Assembly: GCF_003326755.1 (NCBI RefSeq)
Contig: NZ_JPWH01000007.1
Location: 62,001 to 126,000 of the forward strand
From: Thalassospira profundimaris
GTDB lineage: Bacteria; Pseudomonadota; Alphaproteobacteria; Rhodospirillales; Thalassospiraceae
Direction: 5' to 3'
DNA length: 64,000 nucleotides
A program made the translations under genes and the position numbers. Shown piece after piece: positions 45,705 to 55,881 of this stretch (its first letter is position 1; each line of letters starts with the position of its first letter). The notes below the pieces were generated by a model. That model did no database searches. It was given only the letters and a program-made list of their open reading frames with translations, and was not told the DNA's origin.

Positions 45705-47276
45705 ATGGACAGTTTTTCCAATTCCCAAGTCATTCGCAAACCTGCCACCAAATCGGCCAATGGTGGCATTGTTGCCGCCCAGCATAAAAAGGGTGCAGCT
45801 GTTGGGGCCGCGATCCTTGCCAATGGGGGCGATGCGGTGGATGCCGCTGTGGCCACCTCTTTTGCGATGGGGGCGGTTGAACCGTGGATGAGCGGCCCGG
45901 CCGGTGGCGGGGCAATGATGGTTTATCGTGCCAGGGAAAACCGGGCTTATACCGTTTATTTCGGCATGCGTTCGCCGGCGGGGCTGAACCCGGCGGATTA
46001 TCCGTTGTCTGGCAATGGTCCGGCGGGTGATTTGTTCCCCTGGCCGCATGTGAAGGATGACCGGAACCAGATTGGCGGAACTTCGATTGCGGTTCCGGGC
46101 ACTGTTGCCGGGATGGAAGCCGTCCATGAGAAATTTGGTAAATTGTCGTGGTCCGATTTGCTGGCCCCGGCGGCCCAATTGGCCGATGAAGGCCTGCATG
46201 TGGACTGGTATGCCGCACTGCTGATTGCGGCGAGCACGCGTGATCTGGCAAAAAATCCGATGGCGGCGAAAACGTTTCTGGAAGACGGGCAGTGGCCGAC
46301 GATTGCCGGTTGGACGGCCCTTTCCGACAAGCGCATTGATCTTTCGCTTATGGCGGGGACATTGCGCCGCCTCGCCCAGAAGGGACCGCGCGAGTTTTAT
46401 GAAGGCGAGCTTGCCCACGAAATGATTGCCGATATTCACGATGCGGGCGGGTGTGTGCGCCTGGATGATCTGCGTGACTATCGGGCCGAAATTCAGGATC
46501 CGCTGGAGGTTGATTATCGCCAGGGTAAGGTTTTTATGCCGCCGCAATTTACCGCGGGGGAAAACCTGGCGGAATGCCTGGCGATGTTAAAAACACGCAG
46601 CTTCACCGGAGAGCGCCCGGGGCCGGATGCCTATGTTGCCTATGCCGAAGCGTTGCGCAAAACCTATGCTCGTCGCCTGACCGAGATGGGCGACATCAAC
46701 GATGATCGCGCGCCAACTTGCACCACGCATTTCAGTGTGGTGGACCGCGAGGGCAATATGGTGGCTGTCACCCAGACTTTGTTGTCCATTTTTGGCTCAA
46801 AGGTGGTTTTGCCCAAAAGCGGGCTTTTGATGAATAACGGCATTTTGTGGTTTGACCCGGAAAAAGGCAAACCAAACTCCCTGGCTCCGTCCAAACGCTG
46901 CCTGATGAATGTTTGCCCCGCCCTTGGCGAGAGTGGCGAACGGCGTTTCGCCATTGGTGCATCGGGCGGCCGCAAGATTTTGCCCGCCGTATTGCAGTTA
47001 ACGTCATTTATGACGGATTTTGGCATGAGCCTGGATGAGGCCATGCACCAGCAGCGGATCGACAGCAGTGGCGGCGACACGGTGATTGCCGATCAGAGCC
47101 TGCCCGAAAATGTATTGACCGCTTTGCAAAATCATTATCCGACCAAAACAACCCGCCGTATGCCCTTTCCCTATGCCTTTGCCTGCCCGGCCGGGGTTGC
47201 GCGGGACGGAAATATCAATAGCGGGGCAACGGAAATCATGTCGCCCTGGGGCGATGCCGTTGCGGAAAAAGCATAA
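45705..47276 (+). CDS. Gamma-glutamyltransferase family protein, cytoplasmic type
   Basis: The 523-residue Ntn-hydrolase proenzyme has the large-subunit entry NGGIVAAQHKKGAAVGAAIL, and the autoprocessing site PTCTTHFSV, where T340 would become the N-terminal nucleophile. It removes the gamma-glutamyl group from glutathione or similar compounds. There is no signal peptide at the chosen start (45705) or at GTG 45666, unlike periplasmic GGT, which fits cleavage after import by the upstream ABC system. The nucleophile region is more like YwrD-type enzymes than E. coli GGT, so some other gamma-glutamyl compound is possible. Confidence 0.9.
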   Translation: MDSFSNSQVIRKPATKSANGGIVAAQHKKGAAVGAAILANGGDAVDAAVATSFAMGAVEPWMSGPAGGGAMMVYRARENRAYTVYFGMRSPAGLNPADYPLSGNGPAGDLFPWPHVKDDRNQIGGTSIAVPGTVAGMEAVHEKFGKLSWSDLLAPAAQLADEGLHVDWYAALLIAASTRDLAKNPMAAKTFLEDGQWPTIAGWTALSDKRIDLSLMAGTLRRLAQKGPREFYEGELAHEMIADIHDAGGCVRLDDLRDYRAEIQDPLEVDYRQGKVFMPPQFTAGENLAECLAMLKTRSFTGERPGPDAYVAYAEALRKTYARRLTEMGDINDDRAPTCTTHFSVVDREGNMVAVTQTLLSIFGSKVVLPKSGLLMNNGILWFDPEKGKPNSLAPSKRCLMNVCPALGESGERRFAIGASGGRKILPAVLQLTSFMTDFGMSLDEAMHQQRIDSSGGDTVIADQSLPENVLTALQNHYPTKTTRRMPFPYAFACPAGVARDGNINSGATEIMSPWGDAVAEKA

Positions 47277-47294
47277 AGAAAGGAAGTGCCGAGA

Positions 47295-48680
47295 ATGTCC
47301 AGCCGTGAACAGGTTATTGAGCGTATTACCCGGTATTTTGATGACGGGGACTTCCTGCGTGAGTTAACAGGGCTTGTTGAAATTCCCAGCGAAAGCCAAA
47401 ATCCCGAACGGGCAGCGGAACTGCATCGCTATATCGACGAAAAAATGATTCCGATGTTGCGCGATATGGAATTTTCCACCCGGGTGATGGAAAACCCGTC
47501 CACCGGTTTTGGCCCGTTTTTGTTTGCCGAACGCCATGAAGGCGACGATTTGCCCACCATACTGACCTATGGGCATGGCGACGTTATTTTGGCCCAGGAA
47601 GGGGAATGGCGTGAAGGCCTTGAGCCATTTAAAGTTGTGGTGGAAGATGACCGCATTTATGGCCGTGGAACAGCCGATAACAAAGGCCAGCATTGCATTA
47701 ATCTGGCCGCCCTGCGTGCGGTGATCGCCGAACGGGGCAAGCTTGGCTTTAATTGCAAGGTGATTATCGAAACCGGCGAGGAAACAGGTTCGCCGGGGCT
47801 GGCACAGTTGTTTGAGCAAAATCGCGACCTGTTTGCCGCCGATGTTTTAATCGCATCGGATGGACCGCGCCTGAGTGCCGAACGGCCAACCCTGTTTATG
47901 GGCTCACGCGGGGCGATCAACTTTTCACTGTCGCTGAATTACCGGGAAGGTGGGCATCATTCCGGCAATTGGGGGGGCTTGTTGAAGGATCCGGGTGTGG
48001 TACTGGCCCATGCGCTGGCAACAATTACCGATGCAAGGGGGCAGATCCAGGTACCTGAATGGCGGCCGGACAGTTTGACCGCGTCTGTTCGTACCGCCCT
48101 GGAAGATTGCGCCATTACCCAAAGTGAAACCGGGCCGAAGATTGATCGGGATTGGGGGGAAGAAAGCCTCAGCCTGGCGGAAAAGGTTTATGGCTGGAAC
48201 AGTTTTGCCATTCTGGCAATGAAAAGCGGCAACCCCGAAAAACCGGTTAATGCGATTGCCCCGGCCGCGATTGCGCATTGCCAGCTGCGTTATGTTGTTG
48301 GCACGGATCCGGACGATATTTTGCCTGCCCTGCGCCGTCATCTTGACGCGCATGGTTTTGGTGATGTCGTGATTACCCCGGCGGAAAAGGGTTTCTTCCG
48401 GGCCACACGGCTGGACCCCGATCATGCCTGGGTGCTGCGCGCACGGGAGTCACTTGAACGCACGACGGGAAAATCACCCGCCGTGCTGCCCAATCTTGGC
48501 GGGTCGCTGCCCAATGAAACATTTGCCTATATCCTGGGGATGCCGACTGTGTGGATCCCGCATTCCTATGCCGGTTGTTCCCAGCACGCCCCGAACGAAC
48601 ATATCCTGAAGGGCGTGAGCCGCGAAGCCCTGCAAATCATGGCCGGACTGTTTTGGGATATTGGCGAGGGTATAGAATAA
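47295..48680 (+). CDS. M20 family metallopeptidase (dipeptidase/acylase type)
   Basis: The 461-residue enzyme has the M20 metal sites [19 protein letters not shown], catalytic Glu pair in [16 protein letters not shown] and the late His in HAPNEH, with a dimerisation domain in the middle (about 190-330). It would hydrolyse a dipeptide in the cytoplasm, for example Cys-Gly left after gamma-glutamyl removal, as Dug1-type M20 enzymes do. Start 47295 follows AGGAAG by 9 bases; GTG 47286 adds three residues. Final gene of the operon, with a terminator 10 bp after it. Confidence 0.92.
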   Translation: MSSREQVIERITRYFDDGDFLRELTGLVEIPSESQNPERAAELHRYIDEKMIPMLRDMEFSTRVMENPSTGFGPFLFAERHEGDDLPTILTYGHGDVILAQEGEWREGLEPFKVVVEDDRIYGRGTADNKGQHCINLAALRAVIAERGKLGFNCKVIIETGEETGSPGLAQLFEQNRDLFAADVLIASDGPRLSAERPTLFMGSRGAINFSLSLNYREGGHHSGNWGGLLKDPGVVLAHALATITDARGQIQVPEWRPDSLTASVRTALEDCAITQSETGPKIDRDWGEESLSLAEKVYGWNSFAILAMKSGNPEKPVNAIAPAAIAHCQLRYVVGTDPDDILPALRRHLDAHGFGDVVITPAEKGFFRATRLDPDHAWVLRARESLERTTGKSPAVLPNLGGSLPNETFAYILGMPTVWIPHSYAGCSQHAPNEHILKGVSREALQIMAGLFWDIGEGIE

Positions 48681-48689
48681 GGTTTCTTC

Positions 48690-48717
48690 AAAAGGCGTGC
48701 GGATGGCGCGCCTTTTT
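48690..48717 (+). terminator. Terminator of the peptide-uptake operon
   Basis: AAAAGGCGTGC (48690-48700) pairs with GCGCGCCTTTT (48706-48716) with one G-T pair, followed by T residues, just after the M20 peptidase stop. Confidence 0.88.
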
Positions 48718-48862
48718 GTTTTTACGTTCGTGATTGCCTGATTTGAACACATGCAATTGCTGTCAGTGCTGCAAAATGCCGGAAATAGCGTGATCCTGTG
48801 CATTGCCATGTCGCCACTCTTTCCATTAGGGTTCCGCCTGATCGTGTTGTGTGGAGATGAAA

Positions 48863-50164
48863 ATGCAGGAACAGTTGGCGCAATGGTTGTTGGGGCTTTA
48901 TCCGTCGCTGGATGAATTTGCCGATCTGCTTGCCATTCTGATTGTTCTTGTGCTGATTTTCGGCATTTCGGTGATTATTCACATCACGCTGCACCGCTGG
49001 GTTCTGCCAGCTCTGGACGGCATTGGCGGCAGTCATCAGCATCACTGGCAAAAGGTGATGGTCGGGCATGGCCTGTTTGGCCGTGTCGCGCTTGTGGCAC
49101 AGGGGATTATTGTGCACATCCAGGCGGGGTTATGGCTTGCCGATGGTACGATACCGCTGGAGCTGCTTTATACCGTATCGGAATTATGGATCATCTTTTT
49201 TGCGTTAATGTCGCTCTATTCGCTGCTTGATACGGCGCTGGACGGGTTGCGATTTAACGCAACGGCGCGCAATTTGCCCATTCGCGGGATTTTTCAGGGG
49301 GTGAAACTTGCCGCCTCGATCCTGGCGGGATTGTTGAGTGTGTCGATATTGATCGGGCAGTCGCCTGTGATCCTGCTAAGCGGTTTGGGCGCGATGACAG
49401 CGGTTTTGATGCTGGTGTTCAAGGACCCGATCCTGGGTCTTGTTGCCGGGATTCAGCTTTCGGCAAATACCATGCTGTCGGTGGGCGACTGGCTGGAAAT
49501 GCCCAAATATGGGGCGGATGGCGATGTTATCGATATTGGTCTGACCACCGTTAAGGTGCGTAACTGGGATAATACAATCACCACCATTCCGACCTATGCC
49601 CTGATTTCGGATTCCTTTAAAAACTGGCGCGGCATGAGTGAATCCGGTGGGCGGCGGATCAAGCGCAGCTTTAACCTGGATGCGACAAGTGTGCGGTTTT
49701 TAACCGAAAGTGATTTGAAACGCCTCTATCGCGGGCAATTACTCGCCCCGTATCTTGATGATAAAATCACCGAGATCGAACAATTCAATCATAGCCGCAA
49801 TGCGGATTTATCCTCGCTGGTCAATGGCCGCCGCCTGACCAATATTGGCACGTTGCGGGCCTATTTGACGGCTTATTTGCGCAATCATCCTGACATCCGA
49901 CAGGATATGACATTGATGGTCCGCCAGTTACAGGCCGGGCCCGAGGGTGTGCCAATCGAGATTTATGCCTTTACCAACACGGTCAAATGGTTGGAATACG
50001 AGGCCATTCAGGCCGATATTTTTGACCATGTATTTGCGATCCTGCCGGAATTTGGCCTGCGCATTCACCAGACCCCCAACGGGTATGACATGCGCATGAT
50101 GGTGGCACATGGTGCCGAGACACGTCACCGCATCGCCGAACCGCCCGAAGCGGCAAATGGCTGA
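48863..50164 (+). CDS. Mechanosensitive channel, YbdG/MscM-like (MscS family)
   Basis: The 433-residue protein has about five membrane helices (from residue about 20 to 195), ending in the pore helix [20 protein letters not shown], then the MscS beta domain with [20 protein letters not shown] and a large C-terminal cytoplasmic domain. YbdG-type channels open under mild osmotic downshock. Start 48863 follows GGAG by 6 bases; earlier in-frame starts 48851 and 48857 are possible. Monocistronic, converging on the LysR gene. Confidence 0.9.
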   Translation: MQEQLAQWLLGLYPSLDEFADLLAILIVLVLIFGISVIIHITLHRWVLPALDGIGGSHQHHWQKVMVGHGLFGRVALVAQGIIVHIQAGLWLADGTIPLELLYTVSELWIIFFALMSLYSLLDTALDGLRFNATARNLPIRGIFQGVKLAASILAGLLSVSILIGQSPVILLSGLGAMTAVLMLVFKDPILGLVAGIQLSANTMLSVGDWLEMPKYGADGDVIDIGLTTVKVRNWDNTITTIPTYALISDSFKNWRGMSESGGRRIKRSFNLDATSVRFLTESDLKRLYRGQLLAPYLDDKITEIEQFNHSRNADLSSLVNGRRLTNIGTLRAYLTAYLRNHPDIRQDMTLMVRQLQAGPEGVPIEIYAFTNTVKWLEYEAIQADIFDHVFAILPEFGLRIHQTPNGYDMRMMVAHGAETRHRIAEPPEAANG

Positions 50165-50187
50165 CATGTCTGTTGGCCTGTAGCTTT

Positions 50188-50211
50188 ATATTGATCAACA
50201 TTGATCAATAT
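50188..50211. repeat. 24-bp near-perfect palindrome between convergent genes
   Basis: Arms ATATTGATCAA (50188-50198) and TTGATCAATAT (50201-50211) flank a CA centre. It lies between stop codons of the channel and LysR genes, lacks a T run and so is a poor intrinsic terminator. Confidence 0.6.
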
Positions 50212-50246
50212 CGGTCAGGTTTGCGTTTTGATCAGACGGGCGTTGG

Positions 50247-51167
50247 CTATTTTTCCTGGCGTTCGGCGGTGCGAATGCAGGACCGGAGTTCTTCGACCAG
50301 GCCTTCGTGAAATTCGCGCGCAACACCGGAAAGTGGCCGCACATTGGAGGTAATGACCTCAAGCGGCTCCAGCACACGGGGGCGGAACGGTCGTAACCGG
50401 ACATTTTTCATGTTGAAGACGTCGTTGAAATGCTGGCAGTTCAGCGCGTCCACCAGGGTCACGCCAACACCAAGTTCGACAAAAGACAGCGCATGAACCG
50501 TGCTATGCACTTCGATGATGCGGTTTAATGTCAAGTTGCGGTTTTCATAGGCCATTTTCAGGGTTTTGGTGGTGACATTCTCGGAATCCAGTGTCACCCA
50601 CGGGCTGTTTCCGATATCTTCTGGCGTAACAACATCAAGCTTTGCGGCCGGGTGGTCCTGGTGCAGGGCAATTTTGCAGGGCAGATTAAACGCCACCGAT
50701 TCATGACTGAACGAGCTTTGGGCCTTGTCCACCAGGCCGATTTGATATTGGCCGGAGGACACGCCCTGACGGATGACCGAACAGCCTGAATGGTGCATGC
50801 TGATTTGAACGCCCGGATATTTATCGACATACCGGGCAATCAGTTGCGGCAGGAAACGGTATGTCGGGCCAAAGATGCTGCAAATACGCAGGCGGCCCGC
50901 CTTGTTGTTGCGTGCGGTTTTCAGGCTGTCTTCCAGATGATTGAGGCTTTGCAGCAGCGAATAGACTTCGTCATGCAGGAAATGCGCCTCGTCAGTCGGG
51001 ATGAGTTTGCCATTGCTGCGCACAAACAGTTTATAGCCAATTTCCGCCTCGAAACTGGTGAGCATTTTGCTGGCAGCTGGCTGGCTGACAAAGCTGCGTT
51101 CGGCCGCCCGGGTGATGCTGCCGGTAACAAATACCTCGTGAAAGATCCGCAGGCGTTTTACATTCAT
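50247..51167 (-). CDS. LysR family regulator
   Basis: The 306-residue protein has the N-terminal helix-turn-helix (about 1-60: GSITRAAERSFVSQPAASKML) and the two-lobed LysR effector domain (about 90-295), of the CbbR/CysB-like size. It is divergent from the Aap-type importer (193 bp between starts), so it probably controls uptake and oxidation of an amino acid or methylated amine. No single operator palindrome stands out in the intergenic region. Starts at 51167 or 51173 are both open. Confidence 0.9.
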   Translation of the reverse strand: MNVKRLRIFHEVFVTGSITRAAERSFVSQPAASKMLTSFEAEIGYKLFVRSNGKLIPTDEAHFLHDEVYSLLQSLNHLEDSLKTARNNKAGRLRICSIFGPTYRFLPQLIARYVDKYPGVQISMHHSGCSVIRQGVSSGQYQIGLVDKAQSSFSHESVAFNLPCKIALHQDHPAAKLDVVTPEDIGNSPWVTLDSENVTTKTLKMAYENRNLTLNRIIEVHSTVHALSFVELGVGVTLVDALNCQHFNDVFNMKNVRLRPFRPRVLEPLEVITSNVRPLSGVAREFHEGLVEELRSCIRTAERQEK

Positions 51168-51359
51168 CGGCATAACCCGAAGTTATTGAGTCATCAAAAA
51201 CATTCAATACCATTATTGTTATGATTACACTAGGATCGGAACGTCAAAAGGTTCAGGGCGCATAAATAAAGACAATGCAAGACGTCGTGGCATCGCCTGC
51301 CGCCCGGTAAACGGGGGCAGTGGGGACAAAACAATAAAAGTTTTATACAGGGAATGATG

Positions 51360-52409
51360 ATGAAAAAATTGATGACAGTTATGGCAGCCGGTGCTGCCGT
51401 TATCCTGATGCAGGCGGCGGGGGCATCGTCGGCGATGGCACAGGAAAACGCATCCACGCTTGAACAGGTGAAACAGCGCGGCTATCTGAGCTGCGTTATC
51501 GGCAATTCTTTTCCCGGTTTTTACAGCCTGAACAAGGATGGCGAATGGCAGGGCATGGATATTGACATGTGCCGGGGCGTTGCCGCCGCCGTATTTGGCG
51601 ATGCCACCAAGGTCAAATTCATGCCGGTTCAGTGGGCGCAAAGTTTCACCACCATCAAAAGTGGCGAAGGCGATATGATGTCCAAGGGCATGACCTGGAC
51701 ATTGTCGCGCGATAGCAGCCAGGGCGTTGATTTTCTTGAAACCTATTTTTATGACGGCCAGGGCTTTATGGTCCGCAAGGATTTGGGGGTTAAATCGGTC
51801 AAGGACCTGAAAGGGGCCACCGTGTGTGTTTTGACCGGCACTTCAAGCGAGCTGAACCTGGCCGATTACAGCCGCACCCACGGGCTGGATTTGAAAACCG
51901 TTGTTTTTGATGATTCCGCCGTCCGTAACACCGCCTTTTTCAACGATAATTGCGATGCGCTGACCAATGACAAATCCGGCCTGGCGGCCCAGCGCTCGGC
52001 CGCACCAAACCCGGCGGATTATGTCGTTCTGCCCGAAACCATTTCCAAGGAAGCCCTGTCCTTTGCTGTGAAACAAAATGACAGTGAATGGGCCAATGTT
52101 GTGAAATGGACCTTTGAAGCCATGGTCGCGGCAGAGGAATATGGCATTACCTCGGCCAATGTCGATGACATGCGAGCCAATTCGCAAAGCCCGGTTGTAC
52201 GCCGCATTCTGGGGGTTGAAGGCGACCTGAATGTTGGTCTTGGCCTGTCAAAGGACTGGGCCTACAACATCATCAAGTCGGTGGGTAATTACGGCGAAAT
52301 TTATGAACGCAATGTGGGGCCGAACAGCGTTCTGGGCCTGGAACGTGAAGGCACGCTCAATGCCCTGTGGGAGAATGGTGGCATGATGTATGCCAAATCC
52401 TTCCGCTAA
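51360..52409 (+). CDS. aapJ: AapJ-type amino-acid ABC transporter substrate-binding protein
   Basis: The 349-residue protein has a Sec signal (about 1-26) and the type 3 solute-binding fold, matching AapJ with GYLSCVIGNSFPGF, WQGMDIDMCRGVAAAVFGD, and the late NVGLGLSKDW and RNVGPNSVLGLEREG blocks. It binds L-amino acids in the periplasm. Three ATGs in a row (51354, 51357, 51360) are possible; AGGGA at 51349-51353 best fits the last. Ligand specificity is open: neighbours point to sarcosine, betaine-derived or other N-methyl amino acids as candidates. Confidence 0.93.
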   Translation: MKKLMTVMAAGAAVILMQAAGASSAMAQENASTLEQVKQRGYLSCVIGNSFPGFYSLNKDGEWQGMDIDMCRGVAAAVFGDATKVKFMPVQWAQSFTTIKSGEGDMMSKGMTWTLSRDSSQGVDFLETYFYDGQGFMVRKDLGVKSVKDLKGATVCVLTGTSSELNLADYSRTHGLDLKTVVFDDSAVRNTAFFNDNCDALTNDKSGLAAQRSAAPNPADYVVLPETISKEALSFAVKQNDSEWANVVKWTFEAMVAAEEYGITSANVDDMRANSQSPVVRRILGVEGDLNVGLGLSKDWAYNIIKSVGNYGEIYERNVGPNSVLGLEREGTLNALWENGGMMYAKSFR

Positions 52410-52483
52410 TCTGCCGCTAACGGTTCAGGCAGGCCCGTTTTGGAGCCTGCCTGGTCTTTCCCTTATTTTACGGTTTTGCGGGC

Positions 52484-53716
52484 ATGGCTGACTTTTCCTC
52501 CCGGTCATCGGCAACGGGCAACGCATCGGCACAATCGATGCAACGCAGTGGCCGGGCTGATCTGACATCATTTCTTAATCGCGATTCAACGCGCGGTATT
52601 GTCATCCAGGGGGTGACACTGGCGCTGGTTTTGGCCTTGATCGCCTATCTGGGTTCCAATGCGGCCTATAATCTGGACCGCCTGGGGATGATGTTCGGGT
52701 TTGATTTTCTAAGCTCGACAGCGGGTTTCGACATAAGCTGGTCGCTGATCCCCTATGATCCGTCCATGACATATTGGCGGGTTTTTCTGGTGGGCATTAC
52801 CAATACGCTGGTATTGGCGTTCAATGTTATTTTGTTTGGCACCATCATTGGTACGGTCGTGGGTATTTTGCGCCTGTCATCCAACCCTTTGGTGGCGTTG
52901 CTGGCCCGTTCCTATGTGGAAGTGGTGCGCAATGTGCCGCTGCTTATTCAGATTATTTTCTGGTTTACCGCCGTTTTTTCCACATTGCCGCCGCCCCGTC
53001 GCGGTTATGCGTTGGGGGATCTGTTTTTTCTAAATAATCGCGGGTTTTATTTTCCGTCACCGCACAGCGATGTTTCGTTTTTGTGGTTTGCGGGCGCAAT
53101 TGTTGTGTTTGTCGGTGCTGCATGGCTTTTATATCGCAAAGCCAGGGCCACGCGTTTTCATCAAACCGGCAACCGGAAAGTTGTGCGCACGGGATGGTTT
53201 ATCTGGGCTGTTGCGCTGGTGCTTGCCTGTATTATCGGCAATGGTTTTGTCGAATGGTCGATCCCGGCCCTGGATGGCTTTAACCTGGAAGGCGGGCAAT
53301 ATGTGCCGGTGGCGTTTGGGGCGGCCTTTGTCGCGATGACGGTTTACCGTTCTGCCGCAATTGCCGAAAGTGTGCGTGCGGGAATGGAATCCATCGACAG
53401 GGGCCAGCATGAAGCCGCCCGCACCATTGGTTTTTCACGGTATCAGATGCTGCGCCTGATCCTGATCCCGCAGGCCATTCGCGCCATTATTCCGCCTTTG
53501 GCGAATTCCTGGCTGGTGGCGGTCAAGGATTCATCATTGGCGGTTGCCATTGGTTTTCCCGAACTGGTGTCGGTCTTTATGCAGACCTCGATCAACCAGA
53601 CAGGCCGGGCAATTGAAATTATCAGCATGGTGATGGGATTTTATATCTTGGTCAGCCTGATCATTTCCTATCTGCTCAATCAGTATAACGCCCGCGTGCA
53701 ATACAAGGTCATGTAA
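52484..53716 (+). CDS. aapQ: AapQ-type amino-acid ABC permease
   Basis: The 410-residue permease has the extended N-terminal part of the AapQ group and a His/Glu/Pro-type inner-membrane domain with the signature SAAIAESVRAGMESIDRGQH followed by EAARTIGFS (about 285-315). It forms the channel with AapM. It is 74 bp downstream of aapJ and directly abuts aapM, with no gap. Confidence 0.92.
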   Translation: MADFSSRSSATGNASAQSMQRSGRADLTSFLNRDSTRGIVIQGVTLALVLALIAYLGSNAAYNLDRLGMMFGFDFLSSTAGFDISWSLIPYDPSMTYWRVFLVGITNTLVLAFNVILFGTIIGTVVGILRLSSNPLVALLARSYVEVVRNVPLLIQIIFWFTAVFSTLPPPRRGYALGDLFFLNNRGFYFPSPHSDVSFLWFAGAIVVFVGAAWLLYRKARATRFHQTGNRKVVRTGWFIWAVALVLACIIGNGFVEWSIPALDGFNLEGGQYVPVAFGAAFVAMTVYRSAAIAESVRAGMESIDRGQHEAARTIGFSRYQMLRLILIPQAIRAIIPPLANSWLVAVKDSSLAVAIGFPELVSVFMQTSINQTGRAIEIISMVMGFYILVSLIISYLLNQYNARVQYKVM

Positions 53717-55060
53717 ATGAACAGCGATGCACAGTTAAAACGGTTCGTTCCCAGCCCGGCGCGCAAGCCCAAAGACAGCGAAATGACAGTTTTGCGCTGG
53801 ATCCGCAGTCGCTGTTTCAATTCGGTGGGCAACAGTATTTTGACGCTGCTTGTTCTGGGTCTGGTTTTTTATGTTCTGGATTATGCCCTGAACTGGGCGG
53901 TTTTTGATGCGGTGTGGCATGCGTCGAACCGCCGGGAATGTATGGATATAAGCCCTGGTGGGGCCTGTTGGGCCGGGGTGATCGACTGGTTTAACGGCCT
54001 GATGTATGGCCGTTACCCGATTGAGGAACAATGGCGGGTCAATTTGGGCGTTGTGTTGGCCGTGGCGTGGCTGTTGCCGCTGTCATGCCGGTCTTTGGCC
54101 CATCGCAGTCTTATGCTTGTTTCCTGGATTGCGCTGTATCCGTTTTTGGGGGCATGGCTGTTTTTGGGCGGTGGCTTTGGCGCCGAAACCGGACCTTTTC
54201 ATGCCATTCTGACCAGCCTTGCCGCCGGTTTTATGGCAATGTGCTATGTGAACTGGCTGTTGGCGATGTTAAAACGCCCCAGCCTGACGGACATTATTTA
54301 TCCGCTTGTTGCACGGTTTGTTGCACGCCAAACCCATATTTTCAGCCTGTTGCTGGTATGGCTGGTTTTCAGTGGTGTCGCCGGGGGCCTGTTGTCGCAG
54401 GTGGCGTTGGCACCAGTGGCGATTGAACGCTGGGGCGGGCTGTTTCTGACGCTGATCATTGCCAGCTTCGCCATCACCATGTCGATCCCGATCGGGGTTT
54501 TGCTGGCTCTGGGCCGTCGGTCCAAATTGCCGGTTATTCACTGGCTGTGTTTGCTGATCATTGAACTGGTCCGCGCCGTACCGCTGATTACGGTGCTGTT
54601 CATGGCCGTCACCCTGCTGCCGATTTTCCTGCCCAGTGATATGGAATTAAACAAGCTGTCGCAGGTTTTGTGTGCCGTGTGCCTGTTTGCCGGGGCCTAT
54701 ATGGCAGAAAATATTCGGGGTGGGTTGCAGGCGATCCCGCGCGGGCAATATGAGGCGGCACAAACCCTGGGCCTTGGTTACTGGATGACCATGCTGCTGA
54801 TCATTCTGCCCCAGGCACTGCGCCTGATGATCCCCAATATCATGACATCCTTTATCAGCATTTTGAAGGATACCACGCTGGTATCGATTATCGGCCTGTT
54901 CGACATCATGCTGATGGCGCGCAATATCGCCAATGACAAAAACTGGATCGGCCTGCATACCGAACCGCTTGCCATGATTTCGATCCTGTTTTTCGTGATG
55001 TGCTACGGCATGTCGCAATACAGCATTAATCTTGAAAAACGCCTGAAGGTGGACCGCTGA
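53717..55060 (+). CDS. aapM: AapM-type amino-acid ABC permease
   Basis: The 447-residue permease has a long N-terminal region with extra helices, then the signature block [20 protein letters not shown] followed by AAQTLGLGY (about 330-358). Its start follows the aapQ stop at once and its stop shares one base with the aapP start, so the three genes are coupled. Confidence 0.92.
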   Translation: MNSDAQLKRFVPSPARKPKDSEMTVLRWIRSRCFNSVGNSILTLLVLGLVFYVLDYALNWAVFDAVWHASNRRECMDISPGGACWAGVIDWFNGLMYGRYPIEEQWRVNLGVVLAVAWLLPLSCRSLAHRSLMLVSWIALYPFLGAWLFLGGGFGAETGPFHAILTSLAAGFMAMCYVNWLLAMLKRPSLTDIIYPLVARFVARQTHIFSLLLVWLVFSGVAGGLLSQVALAPVAIERWGGLFLTLIIASFAITMSIPIGVLLALGRRSKLPVIHWLCLLIIELVRAVPLITVLFMAVTLLPIFLPSDMELNKLSQVLCAVCLFAGAYMAENIRGGLQAIPRGQYEAAQTLGLGYWMTMLLIILPQALRLMIPNIMTSFISILKDTTLVSIIGLFDIMLMARNIANDKNWIGLHTEPLAMISILFFVMCYGMSQYSINLEKRLKVDR

Positions 55061-55836
55061 TGAGCCAGTTTAACGAAGCCCGGGCGACTGTTTCGGAGGC
55101 GGCATCGCGCCCCGCCATCCGAATTGACGGCCTGAATAAATGGTATGGTGCCCATCATGTTTTGCGTGATGTGTCCCTGACCATCGCCGAAAAGGAAATT
55201 ATGGTGGTGTGCGGCCCTTCGGGGTCGGGTAAATCGACCCTGATCCGCTGCCTGAACCATCTTGAGGAATATCAGGAAGGCGCGATCGCCGTTTTTGGGC
55301 ACGAATTGCAGCGCGACCAGAAAACCGAAAAATTCATTCACCAGACGATGGGCATGGTGTTTCAGAATTTTAATCTGTTTCCGCATTTAACCGTGCTTGA
55401 GAATTGTACGCTGGGCCTGACCTGGCTGCGCAAAAAACCGGAGGCCGAAGCCCGCGAGATTGCCATGACCCTGCTGGAACGGGTTGGCATTGCGCAATTG
55501 GCAAACCGCTTTCCAGGGCAGCTTTCCGGCGGGCAGCAGCAGCGCGTGGCGATTTCGCGCTCGCTGGCGATGGACCCCAAAATCATGCTGTTTGACGAGC
55601 CCACATCCGCCCTTGACCCGGAAATGGTCAAGGAGGTGCTTGATGTGATGGTCAATCTTGCGCAAACCGGTATGACAATGGTGTGTGTCACGCATGAAAT
55701 GCAGTTTGCCCGCCAGGTGGCGGATCGTGTTGTCTTTATGGAAGACGGCGAAATTGTCGAAGTCGGCCCGCCCGAACAGGTATTGCTTAACCCGCAATGG
55801 GACAGGACCAAGGCCTTTCTGGATCATATCCTCTAA
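55060..55836 (+). CDS. aapP: AapP-type amino-acid ABC ATPase
   Basis: The 258-residue ATPase has Walker [10 protein letters not shown] (about 53-61), signature LSGGQQQR, Walker [13 protein letters not shown] and the switch His in CVTHEM. It powers AapQM. It overlaps the aapM stop and ends 45 bp before the FAD oxidoreductase gene, which is therefore likely in the same operon. Confidence 0.94.
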   Translation: MSQFNEARATVSEAASRPAIRIDGLNKWYGAHHVLRDVSLTIAEKEIMVVCGPSGSGKSTLIRCLNHLEEYQEGAIAVFGHELQRDQKTEKFIHQTMGMVFQNFNLFPHLTVLENCTLGLTWLRKKPEAEAREIAMTLLERVGIAQLANRFPGQLSGGQQQRVAISRSLAMDPKIMLFDEPTSALDPEMVKEVLDVMVNLAQTGMTMVCVTHEMQFARQVADRVVFMEDGEIVEVGPPEQVLLNPQWDRTKAFLDHIL

Positions 55837-55881
55837 GTCCTGATCCCCGCCCAAACATATCCAGAAACGGAAATCATCGAG

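Noticed and set aside
50191-50208. FNR box (TTGAT-N4-ATCAA) in the convergent gap
   Set aside because: The spacing between TTGAT and ATCAA is eight, not four, and no promoter is expected there.
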